A DNA stretch of 64,000 bases, taken from assembly GCA_021234155.1 (NCBI GenBank), contig JAJEKV010000065.1, positions 4,583,594-4,647,593 on the forward strand. The letters run 5' to 3'. Each line of letters starts with the position of its first letter. Position 1 is the stretch's first letter. Under the pieces are notes generated by a model. It was not told the DNA's origin, ran no database searches, and was given only the letters and a program-made list of their open reading frames with translations. The translations under genes and the position numbers were made by a program. This DNA comes from Isoetes taiwanensis (taxonomy: Eukaryota > Streptophyta > Lycopodiopsida > Isoetales > Isoetaceae). Shown here piece by piece: positions 23,150-34,628 of this stretch.

Positions 23150-23910
23150 GCAGAGGCAGACATAAGCCTTTTTTCTGTCAGCCCACCTGTCATCTATGCC
23201 AGGAGAAATCAGGCTGCCCACAAAGGTCACTATGTCTGGAGATATCTGCTCAAAGCATTCCAGTGCTTGAGGTTTTGCATCCAGTTTCAGCATATCCTTG
23301 ATCAATGCAGGTTAGGGTATAGATGTTGAACTGAAAAATTATAAAGACCTTGCTCTAAGTTACACTTGGCACGTATGTCTAGAGTATGGGGTGTTCTGGT
23401 TTAACAATAAAAAATGCAATACAATGTTGAGATGATACTAGAAGATGTGGCATGTGAGATTCAATATGTTGCATATCATCTTTGCTCTTATTTACTTACT
23501 ATCCTTTTTCCAGATGGAATAATACCCTGGTGCGATAATACAACTATTAAGCTGATATAATTTGATTGAAGCGTCGAGTGGTTTAATAAGCAGAGAGGCC
23601 ACCAAAACCTTCTAGCTGTGATCAACCTACAAATTTCCCATACTTCTTACCCCGTCCCTGTTTTTATGGCCCCAATGCTACCACAAGCCTTTAATATTTG
23701 AGAATATGTGGAATTCCATCACTTTGTTGCATGTCTTCAAAACATTTGCGAGCAAGACCCCCCTCATCATTCTGGTAGTAACCCGCAATCACTATCTTCT
23801 ATGCCACAACCAATCACGAGTTGCCAGGTTGTCAAAAAATATAAGCCTCTGTTGCCGCATTTACTGTCATGTCAACAAGCATATGACCTATATTGAATTC
23901 TAACCCACAT
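23150..23910 (-). pseudogene. Degraded PPR protein fragment
   Basis: Minus-strand translation in shifting frames gives PPR (P-L-S class) motifs. Upstream are EAYIFFDNLATRDWLWHR and VIAGYYQNDEGGLARKCFED, followed by an ILKACGSIGAIKTG-type block. Further on are GYAETG, KPQALECFEQ and SPDIVTFVGSLI. PPR proteins bind organellar RNA for editing, splicing or stability. Stops and frameshifts separate the motifs, so this copy cannot make a full protein. Confidence 0.7.
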
Positions 23911-24073
23911 TTAACGATCTACTCAGGGACCGGCTCACCATGCTCTATGTTCTCTATAGTACCACCAGCCTTCAAACCAGTAAAAGTTGTCACTTTATCA
24001 ACTCATGTCCATCTGTTCCCAAACTTGGCAATTCTTCTTCCTCTTGAAAGAGCTTGAAACAGGCCCTTGAAAC

Positions 24074-24839
24074 TGATATGGAGCAAGCTCGGGAGAGTGG
24101 TCCACGGTGAATGGGTTATTGGAATTATGGCAAATACTATGTAAATGTTATTCCTAAGGTCACCTAATAATATAAAGGGGCGTAGGATAACATAGCATTT
24201 GGGTGTGAAGAACCATTGATATTTATGGAAGGGGTCGAGGCACTATCATTGGGATAATTATTAGTTGAGGAAAAGATCCTAGATAATGTCCCATATGATA
24301 AGTCATATAATCTAATTAAAGGCAAGGAGATATTTTGGGAAAAAGGCAACTGCCTGCTAAAAAAGGCTGAAGTCGCAGAGAGATCTATAAATAGAACCGA
24401 AACTTCAGTTGGGCATATCTCCGCAACCAGAGCTCCGATTGAAGCGACCTTTACCTTGGAACCGGCTCGGAGTCTAGTTTCCAAATTGGGGTGGCACGTT
24501 CCCTAGTTCATCCGGAGGGGAGAGTAATGGCCAAAAACGTGATAAGGGGTCACATATCACTGCCATAGCGACTTTATAGATCTGCAATTGTTTTTATGAT
24601 GTGTTGCTACTTGGAGTACCTAGATTAGTCTGGAAGGCCAATAAGCCAAATGCCAGAGCTTTTTATTTGCCAGAGCACTTGTGTTTTGCCATAACCCAGT
24701 GGATCCAGTTGGGTGGTTAATGGTGCTGCCATATCAATTGTGCATGAATAAAGTTTCTTTAGTCCGATGTTCTATTATTTCATTACGGTTCTATGATTCT
24801 TTGTTGCTACAACTTCCCAAATATACACGAATTGTATCA
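24074..24839 (+). mobile_element. LTR of an LTR retrotransposon
   Basis: A 766-bp segment begins TGATATGGAG and ends TTGTATCA, giving TGATA/TATCA inverted termini. An inverted copy occurs at 32858-33627. Two bases past its right end lies a primer-binding site. The boundaries were set by where similarity between the two copies stops and where the TG..CA termini fall. Confidence 0.8.
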
Positions 24840-24841
24840 AG

Positions 24842-24858
24842 TGGTATCAGAGCGAAGG
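24842..24858 (+). other. Retroelement primer-binding site
   Basis: TGGTATCAGAGCGAAGG matches the sequence complementary to the 3' end of plant initiator tRNA-Met used by many copia and gypsy elements. Its position just inside the LTR shows this is a 5' LTR reading rightward. Confidence 0.8.
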
Positions 24859-27424
24859 TTTGCGATTCTTTTGGGAACCATGGGCAATGGGATCACTAGT
24901 GGAATTTGGACTCACTAATCTGTGAGAGGAATTAAAGAGATCAGAAATGATGGAGCTAGGAATTTCCCAGAGGGCTGTAAAGATTATTGTTCTTGTATGT
25001 GCTGCAAGAACTACTATTAATTCTTATTTTGCTGGAGCATGGCAACGGAATGAAGAGGAGATTATCATCTTGGAGTTCACAAAATTAATGGAACTGAGGT
25101 GGATTTGGTGACTATTGCTGCAAGCGAATCTGAAGCATCAGTAGCAGAGAAAAGAAAGCTCGGTGCTTTCGTGGAGAATGCTCGAAGTATATGGACCAAC
25201 TTGTTGTGAATGAGTTTGGATTATTGGAGAAACTTCTATGATCCTTTGGGGATTATGGAATAATAAGGGTGACCGCTGGGCTGTCATGGAAAAGCTTGTC
25301 ATGGAGATAAGTAGTTTATAGTGGAGACGAGTTGTCATGGAGACAAATAGCTTGTCATGGAGACAAGTAAACCACTGCTGCAAAACATTGAGCTTTGCTT
25401 TGTCATAATAGCCAAACTACCCGCCATAACCTCTTGCCATCTCTAGGAGTTCATCTTGGTCACTTGAGCCTGTGTAAATTCCAACCTTTAAGCCTGAGTA
25501 TGGAGAACCGCAAAAGCATTATGCTTGGGATTGCGGAGTCAGATCGTGGTGATCTGAGAGACTGATTGGCCGTGGGGGTCATCTATATAAATATTTGACT
25601 TGGGAAGTCATCTATATTAACAGTTGACCTTATTTGCAGGTTTGCTTAGTGTTAAGCATTGGGGAGGACACTTTACGTAGAAGCTGTCAAGGATATGGAC
25701 GCAAAAATCTGGATGCAGAATCTCAAATTGTTTCCTATGGGACAGGCTTATGGGTAAAGTTCCTAAGTTGAATTTCTTTATTTGGAATAAAGAATAGATA
25801 CTTTTGTTGTGTATACCCATGGTATATTAGTGACTACATTGCAACGTAGCCAGCTTGAACATGGTATACTAGCCACTATGAGATAAAGAAAATATGGAGT
25901 TTTATATGCATTAATATAATCAATATTCTATAAGCATTTTTTAGTCTCATGCAAAAAATTCTTTGTTCGCTCTTCCCTTTTTTTGGACCTTTTTAGGTTT
26001 TTTTGAATTTCTTGTAACCCACTCCTCGATGGGAGAGTTGAGTGGGTGTGCATCAAGAACTGGTTGCCATTAGCATTTGTTTGTGGCAGCCATATCCTTC
26101 CCGCTGCCATTAAAGTTTTTTTTGGGTTGCAAGTGTGTGTGGCAGCCATATTCTTTTGGCCGCTATTTGGGAAAGCTAATCCATAGCAATAAGGTCTTTA
26201 TGCTGGATTTGTGCTAATATCTTCTATCATTTGCATCTGCATAATGAATATTGCGAAATGCTTTGAGGAGCAAGATTTTGGTAGGTACATTTTGGTTGTT
26301 TCTATCACTATCACTAAATTTGAAATGGATCTTTCTCTCATTTTCATTCTTCTTTAGGTGCAGACTTAGACGCAATGACGCCTCTTTTGATGCAATTTTC
26401 TAGATCGGTTTTGGTATCTTTTCTCACTATTTCTCTTTTGTTTTCTCTATCCTTTTTAAATGCCATAATGGTTTTTCTCTTCAACCTTATGGTTTTACTA
26501 GAATGTTTATTTTCAGAGTTAGAGACAAATATTGGTGAGTTTTTTTGGATGTACGTCATGCTTGGTACCAGAGGGTTCAATTCCCTTGGTCTATTTCTAT
26601 GTGATCACTTTAAGATACTTCTTGAACAAACTTATTTATATTATGATGTTTTTCCTACCAACTTCCATGATTTGCTGCAAGCCTATCAATCTCTAACTTT
26701 ACAAAGATTCAAATGAGGTAAGCATATGAATACCTTCTCATTTGAATTGCACTCTATATATAAAGGTAGGATTTTTTTTTTAGAAGGCTGGATAAGAGAT
26801 TTCAAGATGTCATTGTAGATAGCTAGGCCCTTTCATGGTTATAGCCGATTACGTTCTCCATGCCAGAGAATAATGCATTACTCTAATGTGTTGCCCTCTT
26901 TCATACCAGAGATTCACTTGGGCCACATGAGGTATTTGTTCTGCATTTCAAATATTTTCTTGATGTGTTTTTTGTTTGTTTATGACTATTGGAGAATTTC
27001 GTGAGTTGCCCAAGTGCTAATCACGACATAGATCGAGGTTAGGGTTGCAGTTGCAGATCCTGTCTAAAATTCAATTTATGTCTGAGAGGCAATTGTGAAT
27101 CTAAAATTGTGATTGATGAAAGTTTACATTCTTTAGTGCAACTCTTGCATATACTACAATATTCAGTATAATTCACCTCTATATATAGTTTCTACGTTTC
27201 AATACTTTATTCACATTTTGCTAGCCTATCCAATTTGCATGTTTCCAGCTAGAAGATGTGAAACCATTCAACAGATTCATCCCTTTTGCACTAGCCACGC
27301 CATCCAATTCAAATTGATATCACATGCACATAAACACACTTCTCAGTTTAAGTTTGCTATTGATGTAAAGATAACAAACACCCTAAGAGTTTGGAAACAT
27401 GTGTTAGGGACCAAATAATTTAGG
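24859..27424 (+). other. Decayed retroelement interior and unassigned sequence
   Basis: After the primer-binding site an ATG (near 24880) opens only a short interrupted frame, so gag is destroyed. GTCATGGAGACAA-type short repeats lie at 25285-25375. No protease, integrase or RT motif was seen up to 27.4 kb. A hydrophobic open frame at 26375-26716 has no family. Confidence 0.35.
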
Positions 27425-27515
27425 GGAAAACTACAAAATACCCCTAACTTTTTGCAAAATGCCCCTAAAAATTCACAAAATGCCCCTAAAAACCTATACG
27501 TTAGGGGTATTTCAT
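27425..27515. repeat. Short CCCCTAAAA repeats upstream of the uL6m gene
   Basis: AAAATGCCCCTAAAAA occurs twice and variants (TACCCCTAACTT, inverted TTAGGGGTA) flank it, giving a weak foldback. Confidence 0.6.
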
Positions 27516-27759
27516 GAATTTTCTAAAAGAAATCCTACAAAGACACAAGAAATAATAGAAGAGAAATCCCTACAAATAGCTCGCTGTTCTTGTTTCTTGA
27601 ATGCCGTAGAAGGGCTCGAAGAAGAGGCAAGACGACAGAGGCTAAGCGGCGCCGCTCTAGAAAATGCGGAAAGTTTTTTCGCCAAATAAAATAAAAGGAA
27701 TATGGATGTAATTTAAACCATCCGTGTATTACGAAACAGTATCCATTTTAGGGCTGATA

Positions 27760-27767
27760 TTAGGGTT
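27760..27767 (+). promoter_or_regulatory. Telo-box-like element
   Basis: TTAGGGTT (reverse of AACCCTAA) lies 28 bp before the uL6m start codon, within the expected leader. Telo-boxes are common in plant ribosomal-protein promoters and leaders. Confidence 0.5.
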
Positions 27768-27794
27768 CCCCTTCAGTCTGATCAGCTAAAAAAT

Positions 27795-28097
27795 ATGTCG
27801 GTTGGCGCCTTTGTGAAGAAACTTCAGCTTGTAGGAACGGGGTACCGTGCTGCTGTGGAGAATGCCCATCTGATTCTTAACCTTGGATTTGCACATCCAG
27901 TCCGCATGGAGATTCCTCAAGGAATAGCTGTTAAAGTTGAGGCCAATACCAAGGTTTCAGTTTTGGGCTATGACAAATGTGCTGTAGGTCAGTTCTCTGC
28001 TGCCATACGAGCTTGGCGTCCTCCGGAACCTTATAAGGGAAAGGGTATAAGGTATGCAGATGAAGTTATAAAAACGAAGGCTGGTAAAAAGAAGTAG
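27795..28097 (+). CDS. Mitochondrial ribosomal protein uL6 (L6 family, short form)
   Basis: A single-exon frame of 100 residues. The protein is the C-terminal half of ribosomal protein L6. It opens FVKKLQLVGTGYRAAVE, continues with a beta-rich VRMEIPQGIAVKVEA, then GYDKCAVGQFSAAIR, and ends with the family signature RPPEPYKGKGIRYADEVI and a Lys-rich tail. Length and organisation match the approximately 100-residue nuclear-encoded plant uL6m (Arabidopsis At2g18400 type), so it is not a truncated plastid L6. It should act in the large subunit of the mitochondrial ribosome. The first ATG follows an AAAAAAT leader and a telo-box. No stop or frameshift interrupts it; it looks functional. Confidence 0.9.
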   Translation: MSVGAFVKKLQLVGTGYRAAVENAHLILNLGFAHPVRMEIPQGIAVKVEANTKVSVLGYDKCAVGQFSAAIRAWRPPEPYKGKGIRYADEVIKTKAGKKK

Positions 28098-28727
28098 GAA
28101 TGGTGAAAAATGTGCTTATACAATGACTTACATGAATTTGAAATCAAAACCAAGATTTGCAGCTGTTGAACTATATGCACTAATTCACAATTATAGTTAT
28201 TTTCTTGTTGACATGTTATGATTTGCCATGGTGTGCAGCAGGCTTCCACCTTAGGCTTTAAGACATTGCAATTAAACTGTTCAACTTGGTAATTGCATTG
28301 TTATAATTCTTAAATAAAGCCCATTTAGCCATGCCTGCTAGTTAAGAAGCCCCTTTGTTCAAAGCTGTTCATCCTTACTTTTCTCGGTTACTTTGTACTA
28401 TCTGATGCAATTATCTGCAAGGCTATGTAGTTAAATCTGCCCCTTTCAAAGGTTTGGGCCAAAAATAATCCCATGGATTGAATGCAAGGTCATGCAGATT
28501 GTTTTTCACATAAGATGTGTCCTCAATGCAGCAACAAATGAATGGATATCGAACTTTGCTCCAAGAATGTGTCTTGCAGCGCCAAAGACGACCTTGTCAA
28601 ATTTTTTGGAGCTATCCTTGACCATAGATGAACATTGATTTGAGTACAACTTGGTTTTCTCGGAAGGGTTGGTCGTGATTTTTGCGGACCTCAAGCTTTC
28701 CTCTTAGCTCTTTGGGTGTTTGTAAAA

Positions 28728-28993
28728 TATACCTAAAGGTATAATAGTGTTCTGCCAAGTATTTGCCTAGAAGGCTTGTGTTGGTCTGAGATCGGTTACA
28801 GATATTTTGGTTTACTTAGTTGTTTTATCCTTCTCTACAAAACATGTTTGCAACTTTGAATATACCTAAAGGTATAATAGTGTTCTGCCAATTATTTACG
28901 TAGAAGGCTTGTGCTGGTCTGAAATCGATTATAGATATTTTGGTTTACTTAATTGTTTTATCCTTCTCTACAAAACATGTTTGCAACTTTGGG
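28728..28993. repeat. 133-bp tandem duplication
   Basis: Copies at 28728-28860 and 28861-28993 begin TATACCTAAAGGTATAATAG and share CCTTCTCTACAAAACATG, with about a dozen substitutions. Confidence 0.9.
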
Positions 28994-29049
28994 AGCTCTG
29001 TTGTGCATTTGTGGGTATAATTGCACTTCACTCAAGAGATTATAGGCCT

Positions 29050-30620
29050 TTTAACGCTTTGTTTGTTTTTAGGATGCGACAGCAATACATATCTGCCAAC
29101 ATGAGATCTTATGACTTGGATAGCTTAATTTCAGAATATACTGAAAATGGGTGGCCACATGAAGCGCTGGAATGCTTTGAAGTGAGGCAAATTGATTCTG
29201 TCACATTTGTTGGCATTATAACAGCATGTTGCAATGCTGGAGCAATAGGCGAGTGCATACCCTGATCACCCAAAATGAATTTAGAAGAGAAATTGCCAAA
29301 TGCAGTGAAGCACAAGATGTCTTTGACAGAAAACGAGTTTGTGATAGTGATACTGTATCATGGAATGCACTGCTATCTGGATATGACAATGCATTTGACA
29401 TGGAAGCATTGAAATGCTATCCACAGATGCATTTGGAGAGGGCATAACCAATTCTGCCACATTTATCTTGGTGCAAAAGGGTATCTGTGAAACGTAATCC
29501 CTCCAGGTAGGGTCACTGCTTTGGTTGTTTGCTATTTAATAGCATGCTTGATCTGGATTCCTTGAAGATGTCAGAATTCGTCCATTGTAATAAGCATTTT
29601 AACTTGTGTATAATGTTTACATACGGGATCTTAGATTTTTCTCTGTAAAAGGCAGAAATATTACCTTGAGTTTGCTGTGTTTGATATGCACAGAAGCCCA
29701 TTTTAGCTCATGCTCATATCCTTCTAAGATTTACTAGCATTTATTCAGGACTGTCCTATTAAGAAGCATAAATTTTTTAAACTGCCAGAAGTCATATATA
29801 TCAACTGTAACCAGGTTAGTCCATGTCGGGATTTGGCTAGAATAATACACAACATTGTACTGTAATTTGTGCAATGATTGGACGTTATGCACATTATGGT
29901 AATGGGAAAGTAACACTAAATCTATATAAGGGGATGTGGCAGGAAAACGTTACACCAAATGAGGTTACTTTTGCCAGTGCCTTAGTTGCATGTGCTCGTT
30001 TATTGAGAAATGGACTCATACAAGCATTCTCTAAAATGGTTGCGATGCTGATGCATTCGTGGGTTGTTCTATACGTGTATGCAAATTGTGGAAACTTGAA
30101 GAATGTTCGCCTAGAGTTTGTGAGGATGCTTGTACATGATGTATTTTCGTGGAGCACTGGACATACCCAGCATGGAAAGTGCAGTGGAGCACTTGGGCTA
30201 TTTGACCAAATGCAAGCAGAAAGTTTTGAACCAGACGAGGCCACATTTGTTAGTGCCTTAACCGCATGTAACATTCTTCTAGCTTTAGAATGAGGAAAGC
30301 AATCCATAGGAATATCATGTTAGCAGGATGTGAGATGCCGAGTGCCATAGTATAGCGAATGCCCGCCAGATATCTCACCAAATGCCTATAATATATTGAA
30401 AATGTAGGGTATAGAGGATGCTCACCAGACATTTGACAGATTTTTGTCCAGAACCGTGATATTGTGGAGTGCAATGATTGGAGGGTATGCTCAGCATGGG
30501 GATGCCCCAAAGTGCAATCAAGTTCATGAAGGAAATGCGTTACAAGGATGTGGATGCGGATAAGTACCTTTACTGCTCTCCTGTCTCATGCAGCCATGCA
30601 TGCCTCGTGGATGAAGGTTG
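29050..30620 (+). pseudogene. PPR (PLS-class) pseudogene
   Basis: Successive PPR motifs appear in order but in several frames: LISEYTENGWPHEALECFE, VTFVGIITACCNAGAIGE, DTVSWNALLSGYDN, MIGRYAHYGNGKVTLNLYKG, NVTPNEVTFASALVACARLL, then ALGLFDQMQAESFEPDEATF. A last part has LWSAMIGGYAQHGDA and a frameshifted TFTALLSHA/HACLVDEG. Stops occur near 29263, 29445 and 30291, with insertions between pieces (for example 29450-29870). Intact members bind organellar RNA, often as editing factors; no E or DYW domain was found here. The gene is dead. Confidence 0.8.
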
Positions 30621-31319
30621 TTAGTATTTTATCTTAATGAGCAGCCACTATGGCATTAGACTAATCGCCTGGACGAGCAGATTACCTGGATGAAGCAGCA
30701 GAGCTTGGGGTCACTGTGCCATAGAGCTGAGTGAGGTTGCAGCAAAAATGGATTCTTCAATTAAGGATGGAGGCAGTAAAAACAAATAAATAGACACTTC
30801 TATATTAATGACAGAAGTTGTGTACACATGTTAAAATGCACAGATTTTGACTATATAATATATAGCAGAACGATTTTGTCTATCTGTTTATTGTTTGTGC
30901 ACTGTGGATTGTGGGCATGGTGATGGCATTTGTGCCCTAGATTGTTTTGGCAGAATGCACCACAACACAAAGGCAGATAAAGTAATTTTTTTATTATCTT
31001 ACAAGCATGTACCGACATTAGTATTGCCGTAGAACGTGGCAATCTGTCCATGAACAGATTCTGGACTTCGACTTTCAAGCTGTTGTGATTGTTGGCAGTG
31101 CAGTTATCTTTCCTATATATAAGATTACTAGCAAATTTTTTTTTTTTTTGGAATTAGTGAGTTTTTAGCATTGTTTTGTCGGCGACTTTCCGGCTAAACG
31201 TGGCCACAGCTTAGCAAACACTGAACTTAGCCCACCGCTGTGGACATACTTGCTCCGTCGAACCCCGTACTCCGGCGTGCTTTGTTCTGGCCACAATTCA
31301 ACCACGTTTTCTTCAACCT
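30621..31319. other. Intergenic, nothing recognised
   Basis: AT-rich flank of the PPR pseudogene, with a poly-T run at about 31136-31149. Confidence 0.45.
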
Positions 31320-32165
31320 TGCCCTGGCCACAAGGTAGGCTTTATGTACGCAACTCTGTAACAAAGATACAATTTAAGCTAGGATTCATGGTGTTCATGA
31401 GAATAATTTGGAGTTCCAAATTCCTTGGCGCAGACATTAGCTGGTGGCGTTAATTTACTGGGAAACAGCTAATTTCGTGAAACAAGGAAGAAAATAGCAG
31501 GTTAGTAAGGATCGAAGTTTCCAACCGGAATGCTTTAAAGTAGCTAGATACGCTAATTCAAACAGATTGATGAACCCACAGTTAAAAAACAGCCCGGACT
31601 TGCAATCAGTTATCAGTATAAGAACAGTGAACGACAAATTCCGGGGAACCCTTGCAGCCTACCTGTTGAAATCAAGAATTTCCGATATAAAAAAAAATCC
31701 TCAGGATGTTTTCCGGTAAAAAACCATGGAATTCTTCACATTTTCCGGCTGGAAACTAGTTTTTTTGCTTAATGCTTCCTGCTAGCTTAAATTATGTAGG
31801 AAATTTACCTTTTCCTGTATAAAGTTTGTCGCTCACTGTAAGAAGCCTGAGACCTGGAACGCTTGCCTCCAAAACGCTTTGTTCTGCTGTATGCTAGGCT
31901 GCTAAGCCTCCGAAACAGTGCAAGATTCTTAAGGCAAGCAGGAGTTACCTGTTGGGTTTATTCAAGCTTCTCTTGCCCAGGAGGTAGAATTTATGCCTTG
32001 GCTATTGTGATAGAAACACAGTTTGAGCTATTCATGAGTAATTCGTGCTATTTGTGAGAATAATTAGGCGTTTGCAATTTCTTGGCGCAGACACTAGCTG
32101 CTGCCGTTAATTGGTTGGGGGCTACACCTAATTTCGTGAAGCAAAAAAGAAAACAACCAGGTATG
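31320..32165. repeat. Diverged direct repeats, about 655 bp apart
   Basis: Blocks at about 31320-31510 and 31975-32165 share TTCTTGGCGCAGACA-type sequence (CTTGGCGCAGACA(T/C)TAGCTG), GAGAATAATT, CTAATTTCGTGAA(A/G)CAA and AGGTAG near the left edge. Neither contains a clear open frame. They may be remnants of LTRs. Confidence 0.6.
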
Positions 32166-32593
32166 TTCTTGGCCCTTGCAATAATAGTTTGGCAAGCAGG
32201 CTTTGCAAATTATAAGAAATTAGTATTGCTAAACGTAGCTTCAGGATGTTAAGCCTCGCAGATCTACTCTTGCCTCTGTATTTTCTTGGTTTCATATGAT
32301 AATCCATGCATGGCAACCGACCTTTCACATGAACCATACAGAGCGAGCTTTAGTTGTCGACAATCTGGATTTTTGAAAAAAGGAGCTATGCTGGCCTTTG
32401 GGAGCCTAAAATCAGATGTGTTGTTGTAAATTCCTGTATTTACCATAGAATTGTGCGGAATACATTACAGAAAAACAGATAATGATCTGCGGTCCTCATC
32501 ATCTGCATGACCGTGCTTCTTTGTGGAATGATGGCCACAGCAAAAGCGAACACAATGACAGAGAGGAGCTTTCATCAGCTCAATGAAGAAAAT

Positions 32594-32755
32594 GACAATC
32601 CTGTATCTCTGTTCCAGGCTTTTTTCACAAAAACAAGACAAGCCATCAATCAATGCCCTTTGTTTTAATCTGTTGACAATCCTGTATCTCTGTTCCAGGC
32701 TTTTTTCACAAAAACAAGACAAGCCATCAATCAATGCCCTTTGTTTTAATCTGTT
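32594..32755. repeat. Perfect 81-bp tandem duplication
   Basis: Copies at 32594-32674 and 32675-32755 begin GACAATCCTGTATCTCTG. The period is 27 codons, so both strands keep open frames; no protein family is apparent. Confidence 0.93.
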
Positions 32756-32857
32756 TCAAGGGCCTGCTTCAAGTTCTTTCAGGATCAAGGATACGACCAA
32801 GATTATACACAAAGTTTTTCTTCCAGCCTAGTGAATTTTTTGCAACAAAACCGTTTC

Positions 32858-33627
32858 TGATACAATTCATGTATATTTGGGAAGTTGTAGCAACACAGAA
32901 TCATAGAACCGTAATGAAGTAATAGAACATCGGACTAAAGAAACTTTATTCATGCACAATTGATATGGCAGCACCATTAACCACCCAACCGGATCCACTG
33001 GGTTATGGCAAAACACAAGTGCTCTGGCAAATACAAAGCTCTGGCATTTGGCTTATTGGCCTTCCAGACTAATCTAACTACTCCAAGTAGCCACACATCA
33101 TAAAAACAATTGCAGATCTATGATGTCGCTATGGCAGTGATCTGTGACCCCTTGTCACGTTTTTGGCCATTACTCTCTTCTCCAGATGAACTACGGAATG
33201 TGCCACCCCAATTCGGAAACTAGACTCCGAGCCGGTTCCAAAGAGGTAAAGGTCGCTTCAATCGGAGCTCTGGTTGCGGAGATATGCCCAACTGAAGTTT
33301 CGGTTCTATTTATAGATCTCTCTTCGACTTCAGCCTTTTTTAGCAGGCAAGTTGCCTTTTTCCCAAAATATCTCCTTGCCTTTAATTAGATTATATGACT
33401 TATCATATAGGACATTATCTAGGATCTTTTCTTCAACTAATAATTATCCCAATGATAGTGCCTCGACCCCTTCCATAAATATCAATGGTTCTTCACACCC
33501 AAATGCTATGTTATCCTATGCCCCTTTATATTATTAGGTGACCTTAGGAATAACATTTACACAGTATTTGCCATAATTCCAATAACCCATTCGCCGTGGA
33601 CCACTCCTCCGTGCTTGCTCCATATCA
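32858..33627 (-). mobile_element. LTR, inverted copy of the 24-kb LTR
   Basis: Runs from TGATACAATT (32858) to CCATATCA (33627) and aligns along its length in reverse orientation with 24074-24839, with scattered substitutions and small indels. No primer-binding site adjoins it on its internal side (left of 32858), so it is probably a solo LTR or an element end. Flanking 5-bp target-site duplications were not seen. Confidence 0.75.
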
Positions 33628-33639
33628 ATCCATCTCTTC

Positions 33640-33892
33640 TCAAGATAGATCGTCCGCGATCGTCCAAGATACGCTCCATTTCAATCCATCCCTTCTCAAG
33701 ATGGATCTTCCATGGTCATCACCAGTCTGAAAGTTTTATAATCCCTGCAAAACTCCAGAAGGGTTACGGATATCCGCGTACTTCCACAGTACGATATATC
33801 CCTTGTACCTCCGTGGTACATTATTATCTTTCGTACCTCCGCGGTACTACTTGATTGTATCGCCACCATGATACAGTGTATCTCCAAGATAC
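33640..33892. repeat. Array of micro-palindromes with changing stems
   Basis: Short hairpins follow one another: GATCGTCCGCGATC (33648), GTACTTCCACAGTAC (33778), GTACCTCCGTGGTAC (33805), GTACCTCCGCGGTAC (33833), GTATCGCCACCATGATAC (33857) and GTATCTCCAAGATAC (33878). Most loops contain TCC. The stems change between GATC, GTAC and GTATC but stay complementary. The array begins just outside the LTR. Confidence 0.7.
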
Positions 33893-34256
33893 AGATGTAA
33901 CTTTGTCAAGCCAATTGTGTTGCAATCACAATTACTAATCTTCCAAGAAGTTACATCTTATGCTCTCTGAGCTATCAGCGAGCTTATGCTTTGCAGAGAA
34001 TTTCTTGTTTGCATCAAGTCCTTCTACATCCACCTTGAAACTTGAGCTATCATCCATGGAATTACTATAAAAATATTTCGCACAGTGACCTTTTTATTAT
34101 GGATGCCAATTGCTATCTAGTATCAAGATTCTTAACACTCTGAAGATTGTTTAATGCACCATCCATGGCCAAACTTCTAAAATGATGCTGGTAACTTAGC
34201 TACGTTATGAATTTCCCCATGATCTTCTTCTCTTTCTTGATGTTCTCATTTTCATT

Positions 34257-34628
34257 TCAGATTTTGGATGACGTTTCCTTTTTCCCTTCCTCTTGTTTCA
34301 AATCATTTCCAGATTTGATATTTAAGATTCCACGATTCATATCCTGGACATTATTTTCTGGCCTTTTAGAGCTTTTGTGAGATAAAGTATCCATTACAGA
34401 GCTCCATATATGCTTATCAGCACTATCATTCAAGCCACTAATCTTAGGCTTGAAGAAGGATGCAGGCACATGGCCTATATCATGCATCTCCATATCTTCC
34501 CTTATTGGATTTTCAACCTCAAACCTATTGATCTTTTCTATATCTATATCAATGTAAAGAGAAAACAAATCACATGCAACAGCTTCTTTATCTTCCTCCT
34601 TGTTACATAGGCAATGTCTCCATGTCTA
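34257..34628 (-). CDS. Possible internal exon, unknown charged protein
   Basis: Minus strand. An acceptor-like TTTTTTATAG precedes a long open frame that includes CNKEEDKEAVACDLFSLYID, GHVPASFFKPKISGL and DTLSHKSSKRPENNVQD. It continues to a stop at 34257. The composition is typical of a disordered, charged region of a real protein. The family is unknown and neighbouring exons were not located. Confidence 0.33.

Noticed and set aside
26565-26592. T-arm-like GAGGGTTCAATTCCCTT, suggesting a tRNA
   Set aside because: No matching D-arm, anticodon stem or acceptor stem is found upstream within 70 bases.
26344-26716. Opposed open frames, one hydrophobic (plus) and one basic (minus)
   Set aside because: They are mirror images of the same AT-rich DNA; no motif or splice context favours either.
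27795-28097. Reading the L6 frame as a truncated plastid L6 gene
   Set aside because: The plant mitochondrial uL6 is normally about 100 residues and consists of this half only; the frame has its own start and a complete end.
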